This document shows positions 45,818 to 53,488 of a DNA stretch of 64,000 nt, piece by piece. The translations under genes were made by a program, and so were the position numbers. The notes under the pieces are model-generated. The model saw nothing but the letters and a program-made list of their open reading frames with translations, was not told where the DNA came from and searched no databases. Source of the DNA: GCA-2733415 sp965178635 (GTDB lineage Bacteria > Bacteroidota > Bacteroidia > Flavobacteriales > Flavobacteriaceae); contig CBCXVT010000036.1 of the NCBI GenBank assembly GCA_965178635.1, forward strand, positions 1 to 64,000, given 5' to 3'. Position 1 is the first letter of the stretch. Each line of letters begins with the position of its first letter.

Positions 45818-45997
45818 ATGGCAAAAATTAAAGTAACATTAGTAAAAAGTGCTATTGGTAGACCAGAAAGACAAAAGAGAACATTAGTTGCTCTAGGTCT
45901 TAAAAAACTGAATCAAACCATAGAGCATGATGCTACACCAACAATCGTTGGTATGGTAAACAAAGTTCAACATTTAGTTTCTGTAACGGAAGCTTAA
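45818..45997 (+). CDS. rpmD: 50S ribosomal protein L30
   Basis: A 59-residue protein that I translated directly because it is short: MAKIKVTLVKSAIGRPERQK at the start, then TLVALGLKKLNQTIEHDATP and a C-terminal MVNKVQHLVSVTEA. The pattern VTLVKSxIGRPxxQKxTLxxLGL is the L30 signature. ATG at 45818, stop TAA at 45995-45997. It lies 11 bases after rpsE. Confidence 0.97.
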   Translation: MAKIKVTLVKSAIGRPERQKRTLVALGLKKLNQTIEHDATPTIVGMVNKVQHLVSVTEA

Positions 45998-46014
45998 TTA
46001 AAACATTTATAACG

Positions 46015-46467
46015 ATGGATTTAAGTAGTTTAAAACCAGCTGACGGTTCAGTACAAAACAATTCTAAGAGACTTGGTAGAGGTCAAGGTTCTGGAAAAGG
46101 TGGTACTGCAGCAAGAGGACATAAAGGTGCAAAATCAAGATCTGGATATTCTAGAAAAATTGGTTTCGAAGGTGGTCAAATGCCTTTACAAAGACGTGTT
46201 CCTAAGTTTGGTTTCACAAACATCAACCGTAAAGAATTTGCAGGTGTAAACTTGGATACTTTACAAGAGTTGGTAGATGCTGGAAAAGTTACTGATACTG
46301 TAGATTTAGAAGTGTTAATTGCTAACAGAATTGTTGGTAAAAACGACTTAGTAAAAATCTTAGGTAGAGGTGAATTAAAAGCAAAGTTAACAATTTCTGT
46401 TCACAAATTTACAGGTACTGCAAAAGCTGCTGTTGAAGCTGCTGGTGGTGCTGTTGTGACTTTATAA
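46015..46467 (+). CDS. rplO: 50S ribosomal protein L15
   Basis: A 150-residue protein with the Gly/Lys-rich N-terminal extension that threads into 23S rRNA (KRLGRGQGSGKGGTAARGHK, residues 18-37). FEGGQMPLQRRVPKFGF follows, and HKFTGTAKAAVEAAGG is the C-terminal signature. Immediately upstream of secY. Confidence 0.98.
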   Translation: MDLSSLKPADGSVQNNSKRLGRGQGSGKGGTAARGHKGAKSRSGYSRKIGFEGGQMPLQRRVPKFGFTNINRKEFAGVNLDTLQELVDAGKVTDTVDLEVLIANRIVGKNDLVKILGRGELKAKLTISVHKFTGTAKAAVEAAGGAVVTL

Positions 46468-46476
46468 GATTATTTC

Positions 46477-47823
46477 ATGAAGAAAATTATAGAATCAATA
46501 CAAGGAGTTTGGCAAATTGAAGAGTTAAGAAATAAAATTCTTATCACATTAAGTTTATTATTAGCTTATAGATTTGGTGCACAAATTGTTTTACCAGGTA
46601 TAGATGTAAGTCAATTAACAGGGTTAAGTGATAAATTCGATGATGGAGGTTTTTTAGCCTTAATTAACGCGTTTACAGGAGGAGCTTTATCAAAAGCTTC
46701 TGTATTTGCTCTAGGTATTATGCCTTATATTTCTGCTTCTATTGTTGTTCAATTAATGACAATAGCTATTCCTTATCTTCAAAAATTGCAAAAAGAAGGT
46801 GCTAGTGGACAAAAGAAGATCACTCAGATTACACGTTGGTTAACAATTGTGATATGTGTGGTTCAAGCTCCATTTTACTTAGGTAGTTTACCAAGTTTAG
46901 GTGTTCCAGAAACTGCTTTTGTTTTTGGTAGAGGAGGAATGTTCTGGGTATCTTCTATAGTTATCTTAGTTACCGGTTGTGTATTTGCAATGTGGTTAGG
47001 TGAAAAGATTACTGATAAAGGTATTGGTAACGGTATTTCTTTACTTATTATGGTAGGGATTATTGCTAGTTTACCAGCATCTTTTATGCAAGAAATTGCT
47101 TCAAGGTTTTCAGGTGATGCTTCTAATGGAGGTGCCATCATGATTTTAATAGAAGTAATTGTTTGGTTAGTAATCATATTACTTTCTATCATGCTTGTAC
47201 TGGCTGTTAGACAAGTGCCTGTGCAATACGCTAGACGTTCTGCTGTTGGAGGTTATGAAGAAGGTGCAAGACAATTTTTACCGCTAAAGCTTAATGCTTC
47301 TGGGGTAATGCCAATTATCTTTGCTCAAGCTATTATGTTTGTGCCTGCTGTTGTAGGTGAAGCATTTGGTGATGGTGCTGTAGCGCAATTCTTGAAAACT
47401 GAATTTACTAATATGTTTGGATTATGGTATAATGTAGTGTTTGCACTATTGATTATCATATTCACATATTTCTATACTGCAATCACTGTGCCTACTAATA
47501 AAATGGCTGATGATTTAAAGCGTAGCAATGGTTTTATTCCTGGTATCAAGCCTGGAACTGAAACTGCTGATTATTTAGATAAGATAATGTCTCAAATTAC
47601 ATTACCAGGATCTATATTTTTAGCTTTAATCGCAGTATGTCCTGCTATCGTAATCAAGTTGATGGATATTCAACAAGGTTGGGCATTGTTTTACGGAGGA
47701 ACTTCTTTACTTATTTTAGTAGGAGTTGCAATGGATACGATGCAACAAGTTAATTCATATTTATTGAATAAACATTACGATGGATTGATGGAAACTGGTA
47801 AAAACAGAAAAGCAGTAGCGTAA
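46477..47823 (+). CDS. secY: Preprotein translocase subunit SecY
   Basis: A 448-residue inner-membrane channel with ten membrane segments through which exported proteins pass or insert. RFGAQIVLPGIDVSQL lies in the first loop, and GIMPYISASIVVQL (residues about 80-93) is the family signature. GFIPGIKPGTETADYLDKI is in the cytoplasmic loop that contacts SecA and ribosomes. The place in the spc block is universal. Confidence 0.99.
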   Translation: MKKIIESIQGVWQIEELRNKILITLSLLLAYRFGAQIVLPGIDVSQLTGLSDKFDDGGFLALINAFTGGALSKASVFALGIMPYISASIVVQLMTIAIPYLQKLQKEGASGQKKITQITRWLTIVICVVQAPFYLGSLPSLGVPETAFVFGRGGMFWVSSIVILVTGCVFAMWLGEKITDKGIGNGISLLIMVGIIASLPASFMQEIASRFSGDASNGGAIMILIEVIVWLVIILLSIMLVLAVRQVPVQYARRSAVGGYEEGARQFLPLKLNASGVMPIIFAQAIMFVPAVVGEAFGDGAVAQFLKTEFTNMFGLWYNVVFALLIIIFTYFYTAITVPTNKMADDLKRSNGFIPGIKPGTETADYLDKIMSQITLPGSIFLALIAVCPAIVIKLMDIQQGWALFYGGTSLLILVGVAMDTMQQVNSYLLNKHYDGLMETGKNRKAVA

Positions 47824-47825
47824 CT

Positions 47826-48041
47826 ATGGCAAAGCAACAAGCAATAGAGCAAGACGGAAGTATCATTGAAGCATTGTCAAATGCAATGTTTCGTGTAGAG
47901 TTAGAAAATGGTCACATCGTGACTGCACATATATCAGGTAAGATGCGTATGCATTATATTAAGTTGTTACCTGGTGATAAAGTAAAGCTTGAAATGAGTC
48001 CTTATGATTTATCGAAAGCTAGAATTACATACAGATATTAA
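47826..48041 (+). CDS. infA: Translation initiation factor IF-1
   Basis: A 71-residue OB-fold factor that binds the A-site of the 30S subunit during initiation. AKQQAIEQDGSIIEALSNAM and VRIYLKLLPGDKVKLEMSPYDL-like stretches (HYIKLLPGDKVKLEMSPYDL) are diagnostic. Two bases after secY. A complex structured gap follows before rpmJ. Confidence 0.98.
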   Translation: MAKQQAIEQDGSIIEALSNAMFRVELENGHIVTAHISGKMRMHYIKLLPGDKVKLEMSPYDLSKARITYRY

Positions 48042-48156
48042 AATAATTGCTTAAAAATTATTAATATATCTAGCAATTATTTAGTTTTGCGGTCTCGTAA
48101 AACTAAATAGTTGTTACGAAACACTGAAATTGACAAGAAATTGTTGGTTTCAATTT
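48042..48156 (+). promoter_or_regulatory. Structured infA-rpmJ gap with competing hairpins
   Basis: Hairpin A pairs AATAATTGCT (48042-48051) with AGCAATTATT (48072-48081). Hairpin B pairs all 21 bases of 48071-48091 with 48096-48116 (loop GTCT, four G-U pairs or fewer). The two use the same bases 48072-48081, so they exclude each other. A third hairpin (AAATTG 48127-48132 with CAATTT 48151-48156, inner ACAA-GAAA-TTGT) lies just before rpmJ. Such switching is typical of attenuators or autoregulatory leaders; the ligand, if any, is unknown. Confidence 0.55.
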
Positions 48157-48168
48157 AAAAAAATAGAG

Positions 48169-48285
48169 ATGAAAGTAAGAGCATCAGTTAAAAAAAGAAG
48201 TGCAGAGTGCAAAATCGTACGTCGTAAAGGTAGATTGTACGTTATTAATAAAAAGAATCCTAGATTTAAACAAAGACAAGGGTAA
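48169..48285 (+). CDS. rpmJ: 50S ribosomal protein L36, zinc-free type
   Basis: A 38-residue protein I translated directly: MKVRASVKKRSAECKIVRRK, then GRLYVINKKNPRFKQRQG. The L36 pattern is clear, but three of the four zinc ligands of the classic form (C, C, C, H) are replaced; only one Cys remains, so this is the zinc-free form. The last base of its stop is the first base of the rpsM start (TAATG at 48283-48287). Confidence 0.95.
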   Translation: MKVRASVKKRSAECKIVRRKGRLYVINKKNPRFKQRQG

Positions 48286-48653
48286 TGGCTAGAATTGCAG
48301 GTGTTGATATCCCAAAACATAAAAGGGGTGTAGTCGCATTAACTTACATTTTCGGTGTAGGTTCAACTAGAGCTAAGAATGCTTTAGCAAAGGCGGGAGT
48401 AAGTGAAGATACAAAAGTTTCAGATTGGACTGATGAAGAAATCGGTAACATTCGTGAGGCAATTGGAGAATTCACAATTGAAGGTGAATTACGTACTGAA
48501 ATTCAATTAAACATCAAACGTTTAATGGATATCGGTTGTAACAGAGGAATTCGTCATAGAGTTGGTTTACCTTTAAGAGGGCAACGAACTAAGAATAACT
48601 CAAGAACCAGAAAAGGTAGAAGAAAAACAGTAGCTAACAAGAAAAAAGCATAA
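48285..48653 (+). CDS. rpsM: 30S ribosomal protein S13
   Basis: A 122-residue head protein that bridges to the large subunit and touches P-site tRNA. ARIAGVDIPKHKRGVVALTY opens it, and GIRHRVGLPLRGQRTKNNSR is the signature. One-base overlap with rpmJ suggests coupled translation. Confidence 0.99.
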   Translation: MARIAGVDIPKHKRGVVALTYIFGVGSTRAKNALAKAGVSEDTKVSDWTDEEIGNIREAIGEFTIEGELRTEIQLNIKRLMDIGCNRGIRHRVGLPLRGQRTKNNSRTRKGRRKTVANKKKA

Positions 48654-48658
48654 TAATT

Positions 48659-49048
48659 ATGGCAAAGTCAACGAAAAGTGCTAAAAAAAGAAAAGTTATT
48701 GTTGAAGCGGTAGGTGAAGCTCACGTATCATCTTCATTCAATAACATTATCATCTCTTTGACAAACAAAAAAGGTGATGTTATTGCTTGGTCTTCTGCTG
48801 GTAAAATGGGTTTTAGAGGTTCTAAAAAGAACACTCCATATGCAGCTCAAACTGCAGCCGAAGATTGTGCTAAAGTTGCTCATGAAGCAGGTTTAAGAAA
48901 AGTAAAAGTTTATGTAAAAGGACCAGGTAACGGACGTGAGTCTGCAATCAGATCTTTACATAATGCAGGAATTGATGTTACTGAAATTATTGATGTAACT
49001 CCTACAGCTCACAATGGTTGTAGACCTCCTAAAAGAAGAAGAGTTTAA
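48659..49048 (+). CDS. rpsK: 30S ribosomal protein S11
   Basis: A 129-residue protein on the platform near the mRNA exit. NTPYAAQTAAEDCAKVAHEA and VTPTAHNGCRPPKRRRV are diagnostic. A strong hairpin and a second structured region separate it from rpsD. Confidence 0.99.
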   Translation: MAKSTKSAKKRKVIVEAVGEAHVSSSFNNIIISLTNKKGDVIAWSSAGKMGFRGSKKNTPYAAQTAAEDCAKVAHEAGLRKVKVYVKGPGNGRESAIRSLHNAGIDVTEIIDVTPTAHNGCRPPKRRRV

Positions 49049-49064
49049 TACTTTTTAATATTAT

Positions 49065-49100
49065 AACAGAAACATAGTGAAAACTATGTTTCTGTTCTTT
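49065..49100 (+). promoter_or_regulatory. Terminator-like hairpin between rpsK and rpsD
   Basis: A perfect 14-bp stem (AACAGAAACATAGT 49065-49078, ACTATGTTTCTGTT 49083-49096) with a GAAA tetraloop is followed by CTTTT. It has the form of an intrinsic terminator inside the operon, so it may cause partial termination or be part of a leader switch for rpsD. Confidence 0.65.
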
Positions 49101-49120
49101 TATATTTAATTAATAATCAC

Positions 49121-49175
49121 GAGAGGATGATATGGTTATCGAAGGATAGATAAGCCTTAATTCATAACCCCTCTC
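49121..49175 (+). promoter_or_regulatory. Structured leader upstream of rpsD (S4)
   Basis: GAGAGG (49121-49126) pairs with CCTCTC (49170-49175), GGTTAT (49134-49139) with ATAACC (49164-49169), and AAGG (49142-49145) with CCTT (49155-49158), giving a nested stem with a seven-base bulge. S4 controls its own mRNA in several bacteria, and S4-type leaders have been proposed for Bacteroidota as far as I recall. Assignment of this one to S4 is inference. Confidence 0.5.
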
Positions 49176-49189
49176 TTAATAATTTAGAA

Positions 49190-49795
49190 ATGGCAAGATA
49201 TACAGGACCAAAAACTAAAATTGCTCGTAAATTTGGTGAAGCAATATTCGGAGATGATAAATCATTTGAAAAAAGAAATTACCCTCCAGGTCAGCATGGT
49301 AACACGCGTAGAAGAGGAAAGAAATCTGAATACGCAATTCAATTAGCTGAAAAGCAAAAAGCAAAATATACTTACGGTATTTTAGAGCGTCAATTTAGTA
49401 ACTTATTTAAGAAAGCATCAGCAGATAAAGGAATTACTGGTGAGGTTTTATTACAATTATGTGAGTCTAGATTAGATAACGTTGTTTTCAGAATGGGAGT
49501 TTCTCCTTCTAGAAACGGTGCTCGTCAATTAGTTTCTCATAGACATATTACTGTTAACGGAGAAATTTGTAACATACCTTCTTACTCATTAAAAGCTGGT
49601 GATGTTGTTGGAGTAAGAGAAAAATCTAAATCTTTAGTAGCTATTGAAAATTCATTAGCTAATTCAAGTAATGTTTACGAATGGATGACGTGGAATACTG
49701 CTACAAAAGAAGGAACTTTTGTTGCTGTACCTGTGCGTTTACAAATTCCAGAAAACATTAAAGAGCAATTAATCGTAGAATTATATTCTAAGTAA
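49190..49795 (+). CDS. rpsD: 30S ribosomal protein S4
   Basis: A 201-residue primary 16S rRNA-binding protein. RKFGEAIFGDDKSFEKRNYP at the N-terminus and LVSHRHITVNGEICNIPSYS in the S4 RNA-binding domain are typical. It lacks the four-Cys zinc site of some S4 proteins. In other bacteria S4 represses its own operon; the structured region upstream could be its target. Confidence 0.98.
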   Translation: MARYTGPKTKIARKFGEAIFGDDKSFEKRNYPPGQHGNTRRRGKKSEYAIQLAEKQKAKYTYGILERQFSNLFKKASADKGITGEVLLQLCESRLDNVVFRMGVSPSRNGARQLVSHRHITVNGEICNIPSYSLKAGDVVGVREKSKSLVAIENSLANSSNVYEWMTWNTATKEGTFVAVPVRLQIPENIKEQLIVELYSK

Positions 49796-49813
49796 TAAAT
49801 TAATCACATTGAG

Positions 49814-49869
49814 ATTCGGCCAAAGGGTTTGTTTGTATTTCTTCACACTTACAAACCGCGCAACCGAAT
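49814..49869 (+). promoter_or_regulatory. Structured gap between rpsD and rpoA
   Basis: ATTCGG (49814-49819) pairs with CCGAAT (49864-49869), and inside it GGTTTGT (49826-49832) with ACAAACC (49851-49857). The two-part stem fills most of the 95-base gap before rpoA. Role unknown. Confidence 0.5.
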
Positions 49870-49890
49870 AACAATTAAAAGAAGAACAAA

Positions 49891-50883
49891 ATGGCAATTT
49901 TAAATTTTCAAAAACCAGATAAGGTTATCATGATCAACTCTTCTGAATTCGAAGGTAAATTCGAATTTAGACCATTAGAGCCTGGTTATGGTTTAACAGT
50001 TGGTAATGCTTTAAGAAGAGTATTATTATCTTCTTTAGAAGGTTTTGCAATTACTTCTACTCGTATTGAAGGAGTTGAGCACGAATTTTCTACTATCTCA
50101 GGAGTTGTAGAAGATGTTACAGAAATTATCTTAAACTTAAAACAAGTTCGTTTTAAGCAACAGATAGAAGATGTAGATAATGAAACAGTTTCTATTTCTT
50201 TATCAGGTAAAAAACAACTTACTGCTGGTGATTTCCAAAAGTTTATTTCAGGTTTCCAAGTATTAAATACAGATTTAGTAATCTGTAACTTAGATCCTAA
50301 AGTAAACATAAATATGGAATTGACTATCGAAAAAGGTAGAGGTTATGTAGCTGCTGAAGAAAACAAAAAAGCAAATGCACCATTAGGAACAATTTTTGTT
50401 GATTCTATATACACTCCAATAAAGAATGTATTATACAAGATAGAAAACTACCGTGTTGAGCAAAAAACTGATTATGAAAAATTAGTATTTGAAATTCAAA
50501 CAGACGGTTCTATTCATCCAAAAGATGCATTAACTGATGCTGCTAGAATTTTAATTCACCACTTTATGTTATTCTCTGATGAGCGTATTACTTTAGAGGC
50601 TGATGAAATTGCACAAACAGAAACTTACGATGAAGAATCATTACATATGAGACAATTGCTTAAAACTAAGCTTGTTGATATGGATCTTTCTGTAAGAGCA
50701 TTAAACTGTTTAAAAGCTGCTGAAGTTGATACTTTAGGAGACTTAGTATCATTCAATAAGAATGACTTAATGAAGTTCCGTAACTTCGGTAAGAAATCGT
50801 TAACTGAACTTGATGAGTTGGTAGCGGTTAAGAACTTAACTTTCGGAATGGATTTGTCAAAATACAAATTAGATAAAGATTAA
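49891..50883 (+). CDS. rpoA: RNA polymerase alpha subunit
   Basis: A 330-residue subunit that starts polymerase assembly and binds upstream DNA and regulators. The N-terminal dimer domain includes FEFRPLEPGYGLTVGNALRR (residues 30-49). The C-terminal domain has the helix-hairpin-helix SVRALNCLKAAEVDTLGDL and FRNFGKKSLTEL near the end. Normal length for Bacteroidota. Confidence 0.99.
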   Translation: MAILNFQKPDKVIMINSSEFEGKFEFRPLEPGYGLTVGNALRRVLLSSLEGFAITSTRIEGVEHEFSTISGVVEDVTEIILNLKQVRFKQQIEDVDNETVSISLSGKKQLTAGDFQKFISGFQVLNTDLVICNLDPKVNINMELTIEKGRGYVAAEENKKANAPLGTIFVDSIYTPIKNVLYKIENYRVEQKTDYEKLVFEIQTDGSIHPKDALTDAARILIHHFMLFSDERITLEADEIAQTETYDEESLHMRQLLKTKLVDMDLSVRALNCLKAAEVDTLGDLVSFNKNDLMKFRNFGKKSLTELDELVAVKNLTFGMDLSKYKLDKD

Positions 50884-50885
50884 TT

Positions 50886-50928
50886 CATCATATTTTGCTC
50901 CTCAATAATGAGTAGATGCAAGATGATG
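50886..50928 (+). promoter_or_regulatory. Hairpin between rpoA and rplQ
   Basis: CATCAT (50886-50891) pairs with ATGATG (50923-50928), TTGC (50895-50898) with GCAA (50918-50921), and CTCA (50901-50904) with TGAG (50909-50912) over an ATAA loop. It precedes rplQ by 15 bases. Possible leader; role unknown. Confidence 0.45.
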
Positions 50929-50943
50929 TAAATACCAAAAACA

Positions 50944-51411
50944 ATGAGACACGGTAAAAAAGTAAACCACTTAGGTAGAAAGAAAGCGCACAGAGTTGCG
51001 ATGTTAGCTAATATGGCTTGTTCTTTAATTGAACACAAACGTATTAACACAACAGTTGCAAAAGCAAAAGCTTTAAAGCAATTTGTTGAGCCTATAGTGA
51101 CTAAGTCTAAAAACGATACAACGCACAACCGTCGTTTAGTATTCGCTAAATTAAGACAAAAAGAAGCTGTAACTGAATTATTCAGAGATGTAGCTGTTAA
51201 AGTTGGAGATCGTCCAGGGGGTTATACACGTATCATCAAGTTAGGAAACCGTTTAGGGGATAACGCTGATATGGCAATGATCGAATTGGTAGATTACAAT
51301 GAGATTTACAATGCTGGTAAAAAAGAAGCTAAAAAGACTACTCGTAGAAGTAGAGCTAAAAAAGCAACTCCAGCAGCTGTAGATACTCAAGCTACTAAAG
51401 AAGAAGAGTAA
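50944..51411 (+). CDS. rplQ: 50S ribosomal protein L17
   Basis: A 155-residue protein, last gene of the superoperon. MRHGKKVNHLGRKKAHRVAM and IIKLGNRLGDNADMAMIELV are the family marks. The C-terminal tail from about residue 125 (KKEAKKTTRRSRAKKATPAA) is a basic, Ala-rich extension not found in E. coli. A terminator follows. Confidence 0.99.
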   Translation: MRHGKKVNHLGRKKAHRVAMLANMACSLIEHKRINTTVAKAKALKQFVEPIVTKSKNDTTHNRRLVFAKLRQKEAVTELFRDVAVKVGDRPGGYTRIIKLGNRLGDNADMAMIELVDYNEIYNAGKKEAKKTTRRSRAKKATPAAVDTQATKEEE

Positions 51412-51436
51412 ATATGAATCAATATTTATAATCACA

Positions 51437-51471
51437 AGGAGGTAAAACTAATAGGTTTACCTCCTTTTTTT
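51437..51471 (+). terminator. Terminator of the ribosomal superoperon
   Basis: AGGAGGTAAA (51437-51446) pairs with TTTACCTCCT (51456-51465) and is followed by a T tract. A canonical intrinsic terminator. Confidence 0.9.
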
Positions 51472-51494
51472 ATAAGTTAACAAATGTTATTATT

Positions 51495-52211
51495 ATGAAA
51501 AAATTAGTTTATGTATTAGCGCTTTCAATGTCGCTTATAGGTTTTAGTCAATCTCAGTCAAATCGAATTGCTTTTAGTATAGGTCAAGGTGGAGGTGATA
51601 AGAGTATTTTAAGTAACACTTCAAATGGAGGTTGGATAACTTCAAAACTTATTGATAAAGGTATTGAAGGTTCTGAATATGTTTATAAATCATGGCGTCA
51701 AAGAGCTGTTGTAACTTCTATAGACGGGAAGCAATACGTGGTCCCTTTTATGAACTTTAATGCTCGTTTAAACAGATTTGCGGCAAACCTGTCTTCTGAT
51801 TCTAAAGGCGTACAAAGTGTGTCTCGTGATTCAGTATTTATGTTCAATAACTCTGGAGTGTTAAAAGTAGTAATGAATAATAAAGAGTTTGTTAAAGTAT
51901 CAAATAAATTTTATGAAGTTGTTTTCGCTAAAAAAGATACTAGACTTCTAAAATTGTATAAAGCAACTGTAAAGGAAGCGCCTTTTAATCCTATGACGCA
52001 ACAGAAAACTGGAAAAGATAAAATGGTTGTTGAATCGTCTTATTTTTTAGAGAAAGAAGGTGTCAATGAGTTTAAGTTAAAAACTAAAACTGTTTTAGCT
52101 TTATTAAATGATAAAGAAGCAGAGGTTAAAAAGTTTATCAAAGCAAATAAACTTTCTGTTAAAAACGAAAACCATCTCACGAGAATATTTAATTATTATA
52201 AATCTCTTTAG
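51495..52211 (+). CDS. Hypothetical secreted protein
   Basis: An unrecognised 238-residue protein with a signal peptide (residues 1-18, ending GFSQS). The mature part has no Cys and no known motif; a Gly-rich stretch (GQGGGDKS) lies near residue 33, and the end is a Lys-rich helical region. It lies between two terminators (51437-51471 and 52219-52252), so it is a single-gene unit, although only 23 bases after the superoperon terminator and with no clear promoter. It may therefore depend on readthrough. Confidence 0.72.
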   Translation: MKKLVYVLALSMSLIGFSQSQSNRIAFSIGQGGGDKSILSNTSNGGWITSKLIDKGIEGSEYVYKSWRQRAVVTSIDGKQYVVPFMNFNARLNRFAANLSSDSKGVQSVSRDSVFMFNNSGVLKVVMNNKEFVKVSNKFYEVVFAKKDTRLLKLYKATVKEAPFNPMTQQKTGKDKMVVESSYFLEKEGVNEFKLKTKTVLALLNDKEAEVKKFIKANKLSVKNENHLTRIFNYYKSL

Positions 52212-52218
52212 TGATATT

Positions 52219-52252
52219 AAAGGATAAACTTTTTAGTTTATCCTTTTTTTTT
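52219..52252 (+). terminator. Terminator after the secreted unknown
   Basis: A 12-bp stem (52219-52230 with 52235-52246), loop TTTT, then a T tract to 52252. A -7-like box TATTTTTG follows at 52257-52264 and could serve carA. Confidence 0.9.
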
Positions 52253-52299
52253 ATATTATTTTTGCCCAACTAATAACACACAACTAAATACAACTAGTA

Positions 52300-53412
52300 A
52301 TGAAATATCAAGCTAGAAGAAAAGCTATACTATTGTTAGCTGACGGAACCATTTTTCACGGAAAGTCTGTTGCAGATAAAGAAGGGACTTCTTTTGGAGA
52401 AGTTTGTTTCAATACGGGAATGACAGGTTATCAAGAAATTTTTACTGACCCTTCATATTTCGGACAGTTAATGGTAACTACTAATACGCATATTGGTAAT
52501 TACGGAACTACAACTGAAGAAAATGAATCAGATGGGATTAAAATATCTGGATTAATTTGTAAAAACTTCAGCTATGATTTTTCTAGAGATATTGCTGATA
52601 GATCATTAGAGCAATTTCTTGATGAAAATAAATTATTCGCCATTTCTGATGTTGACACTAGAGCTTTAGTGTCATATATTCGTGACAACGGAGCAATGAA
52701 TGCAGTGATGTCAACAGATGTTGATAATATTGAAGCGTTAAAAAAGCAATTGGCAGAGAGTCCTAATATGAACGGACTTGAGTTGGCCTCAAAAGTATCT
52801 ACTAAAGAACCTTACTTTTTTGGAAATGAAAATGCAACTTATAAAGTAGCTGCATTAGATATTGGTATAAAAAAGAACATTTTAAGAAACATTTCTTCAC
52901 GTGATGTATATGTCAAGGTGTATCCTTATAACGCGACTTTTGAAGAAATGTCAGCTTGGAATCCAGATGGTTATTTTTTATCAAACGGACCAGGAGATCC
53001 AGAGCCTTTGGTAGAAGCTCAAGCTGTGGCTAAAGAGATTATTAAAAGAGATTTACCTCTTTTCGGTATTTGTTTAGGACATCAAGTTATAGCAATTGCG
53101 AATGGAATTTCTACGTTTAAAATGCATAACGGTCATAGAGGTATTAATCATCCGGTAATGAATCTTGGTACAGGTAAAGGTGAAATTACATCTCAAAATC
53201 ATGGATTTGCTGTAAATAGAGAAGAAGCGGAAGCTAATGCTGAAGTAGAAATTTCTCATGTGCATTTAAATGATAAAACTGTTGCTGGGTTGAAAATGAA
53301 AAGCAAAAATTGTTTTTCTGTACAATACCATCCAGAAGCAAGTCCAGGACCACACGATTCTGAATATCTATTCGATCAATTTGTGGAGAATATCAAAAAA
53401 GCAAAAAACTAA
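52300..53412 (+). CDS. carA: Carbamoyl-phosphate synthase small subunit
   Basis: A 370-residue glutamine amidotransferase subunit that supplies ammonia to CarB for pyrimidine and arginine synthesis. The N-terminal domain has the CarA signature GEVCFNTGMTGYQEI (residues 33-47) and YSFGQLMVTTN-like GQLMVTTNTHIGNYG. The class I amidotransferase domain has nucleophile Cys258 in FGICLGHQ and His344/Glu346 in YHPEA. The large subunit gene is not in this window. Single gene between terminators. Confidence 0.97.
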   Translation: MKYQARRKAILLLADGTIFHGKSVADKEGTSFGEVCFNTGMTGYQEIFTDPSYFGQLMVTTNTHIGNYGTTTEENESDGIKISGLICKNFSYDFSRDIADRSLEQFLDENKLFAISDVDTRALVSYIRDNGAMNAVMSTDVDNIEALKKQLAESPNMNGLELASKVSTKEPYFFGNENATYKVAALDIGIKKNILRNISSRDVYVKVYPYNATFEEMSAWNPDGYFLSNGPGDPEPLVEAQAVAKEIIKRDLPLFGICLGHQVIAIANGISTFKMHNGHRGINHPVMNLGTGKGEITSQNHGFAVNREEAEANAEVEISHVHLNDKTVAGLKMKSKNCFSVQYHPEASPGPHDSEYLFDQFVENIKKAKN

Positions 53413-53423
53413 ATCATTAAATT

Positions 53424-53462
53424 AATCCTCGCAAATCAGTGTATTTGTGAGGATTGTTTTTT
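53424..53462 (+). terminator. Terminator after carA
   Basis: AATCCTCGCAAAT (53424-53436) pairs with ATTTGTGAGGATT (53443-53455, one G-U), followed by GTTTTTT. Confidence 0.88.
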
Positions 53463-53488
53463 ATTAATTATATTAAAAAAACAAAGTT

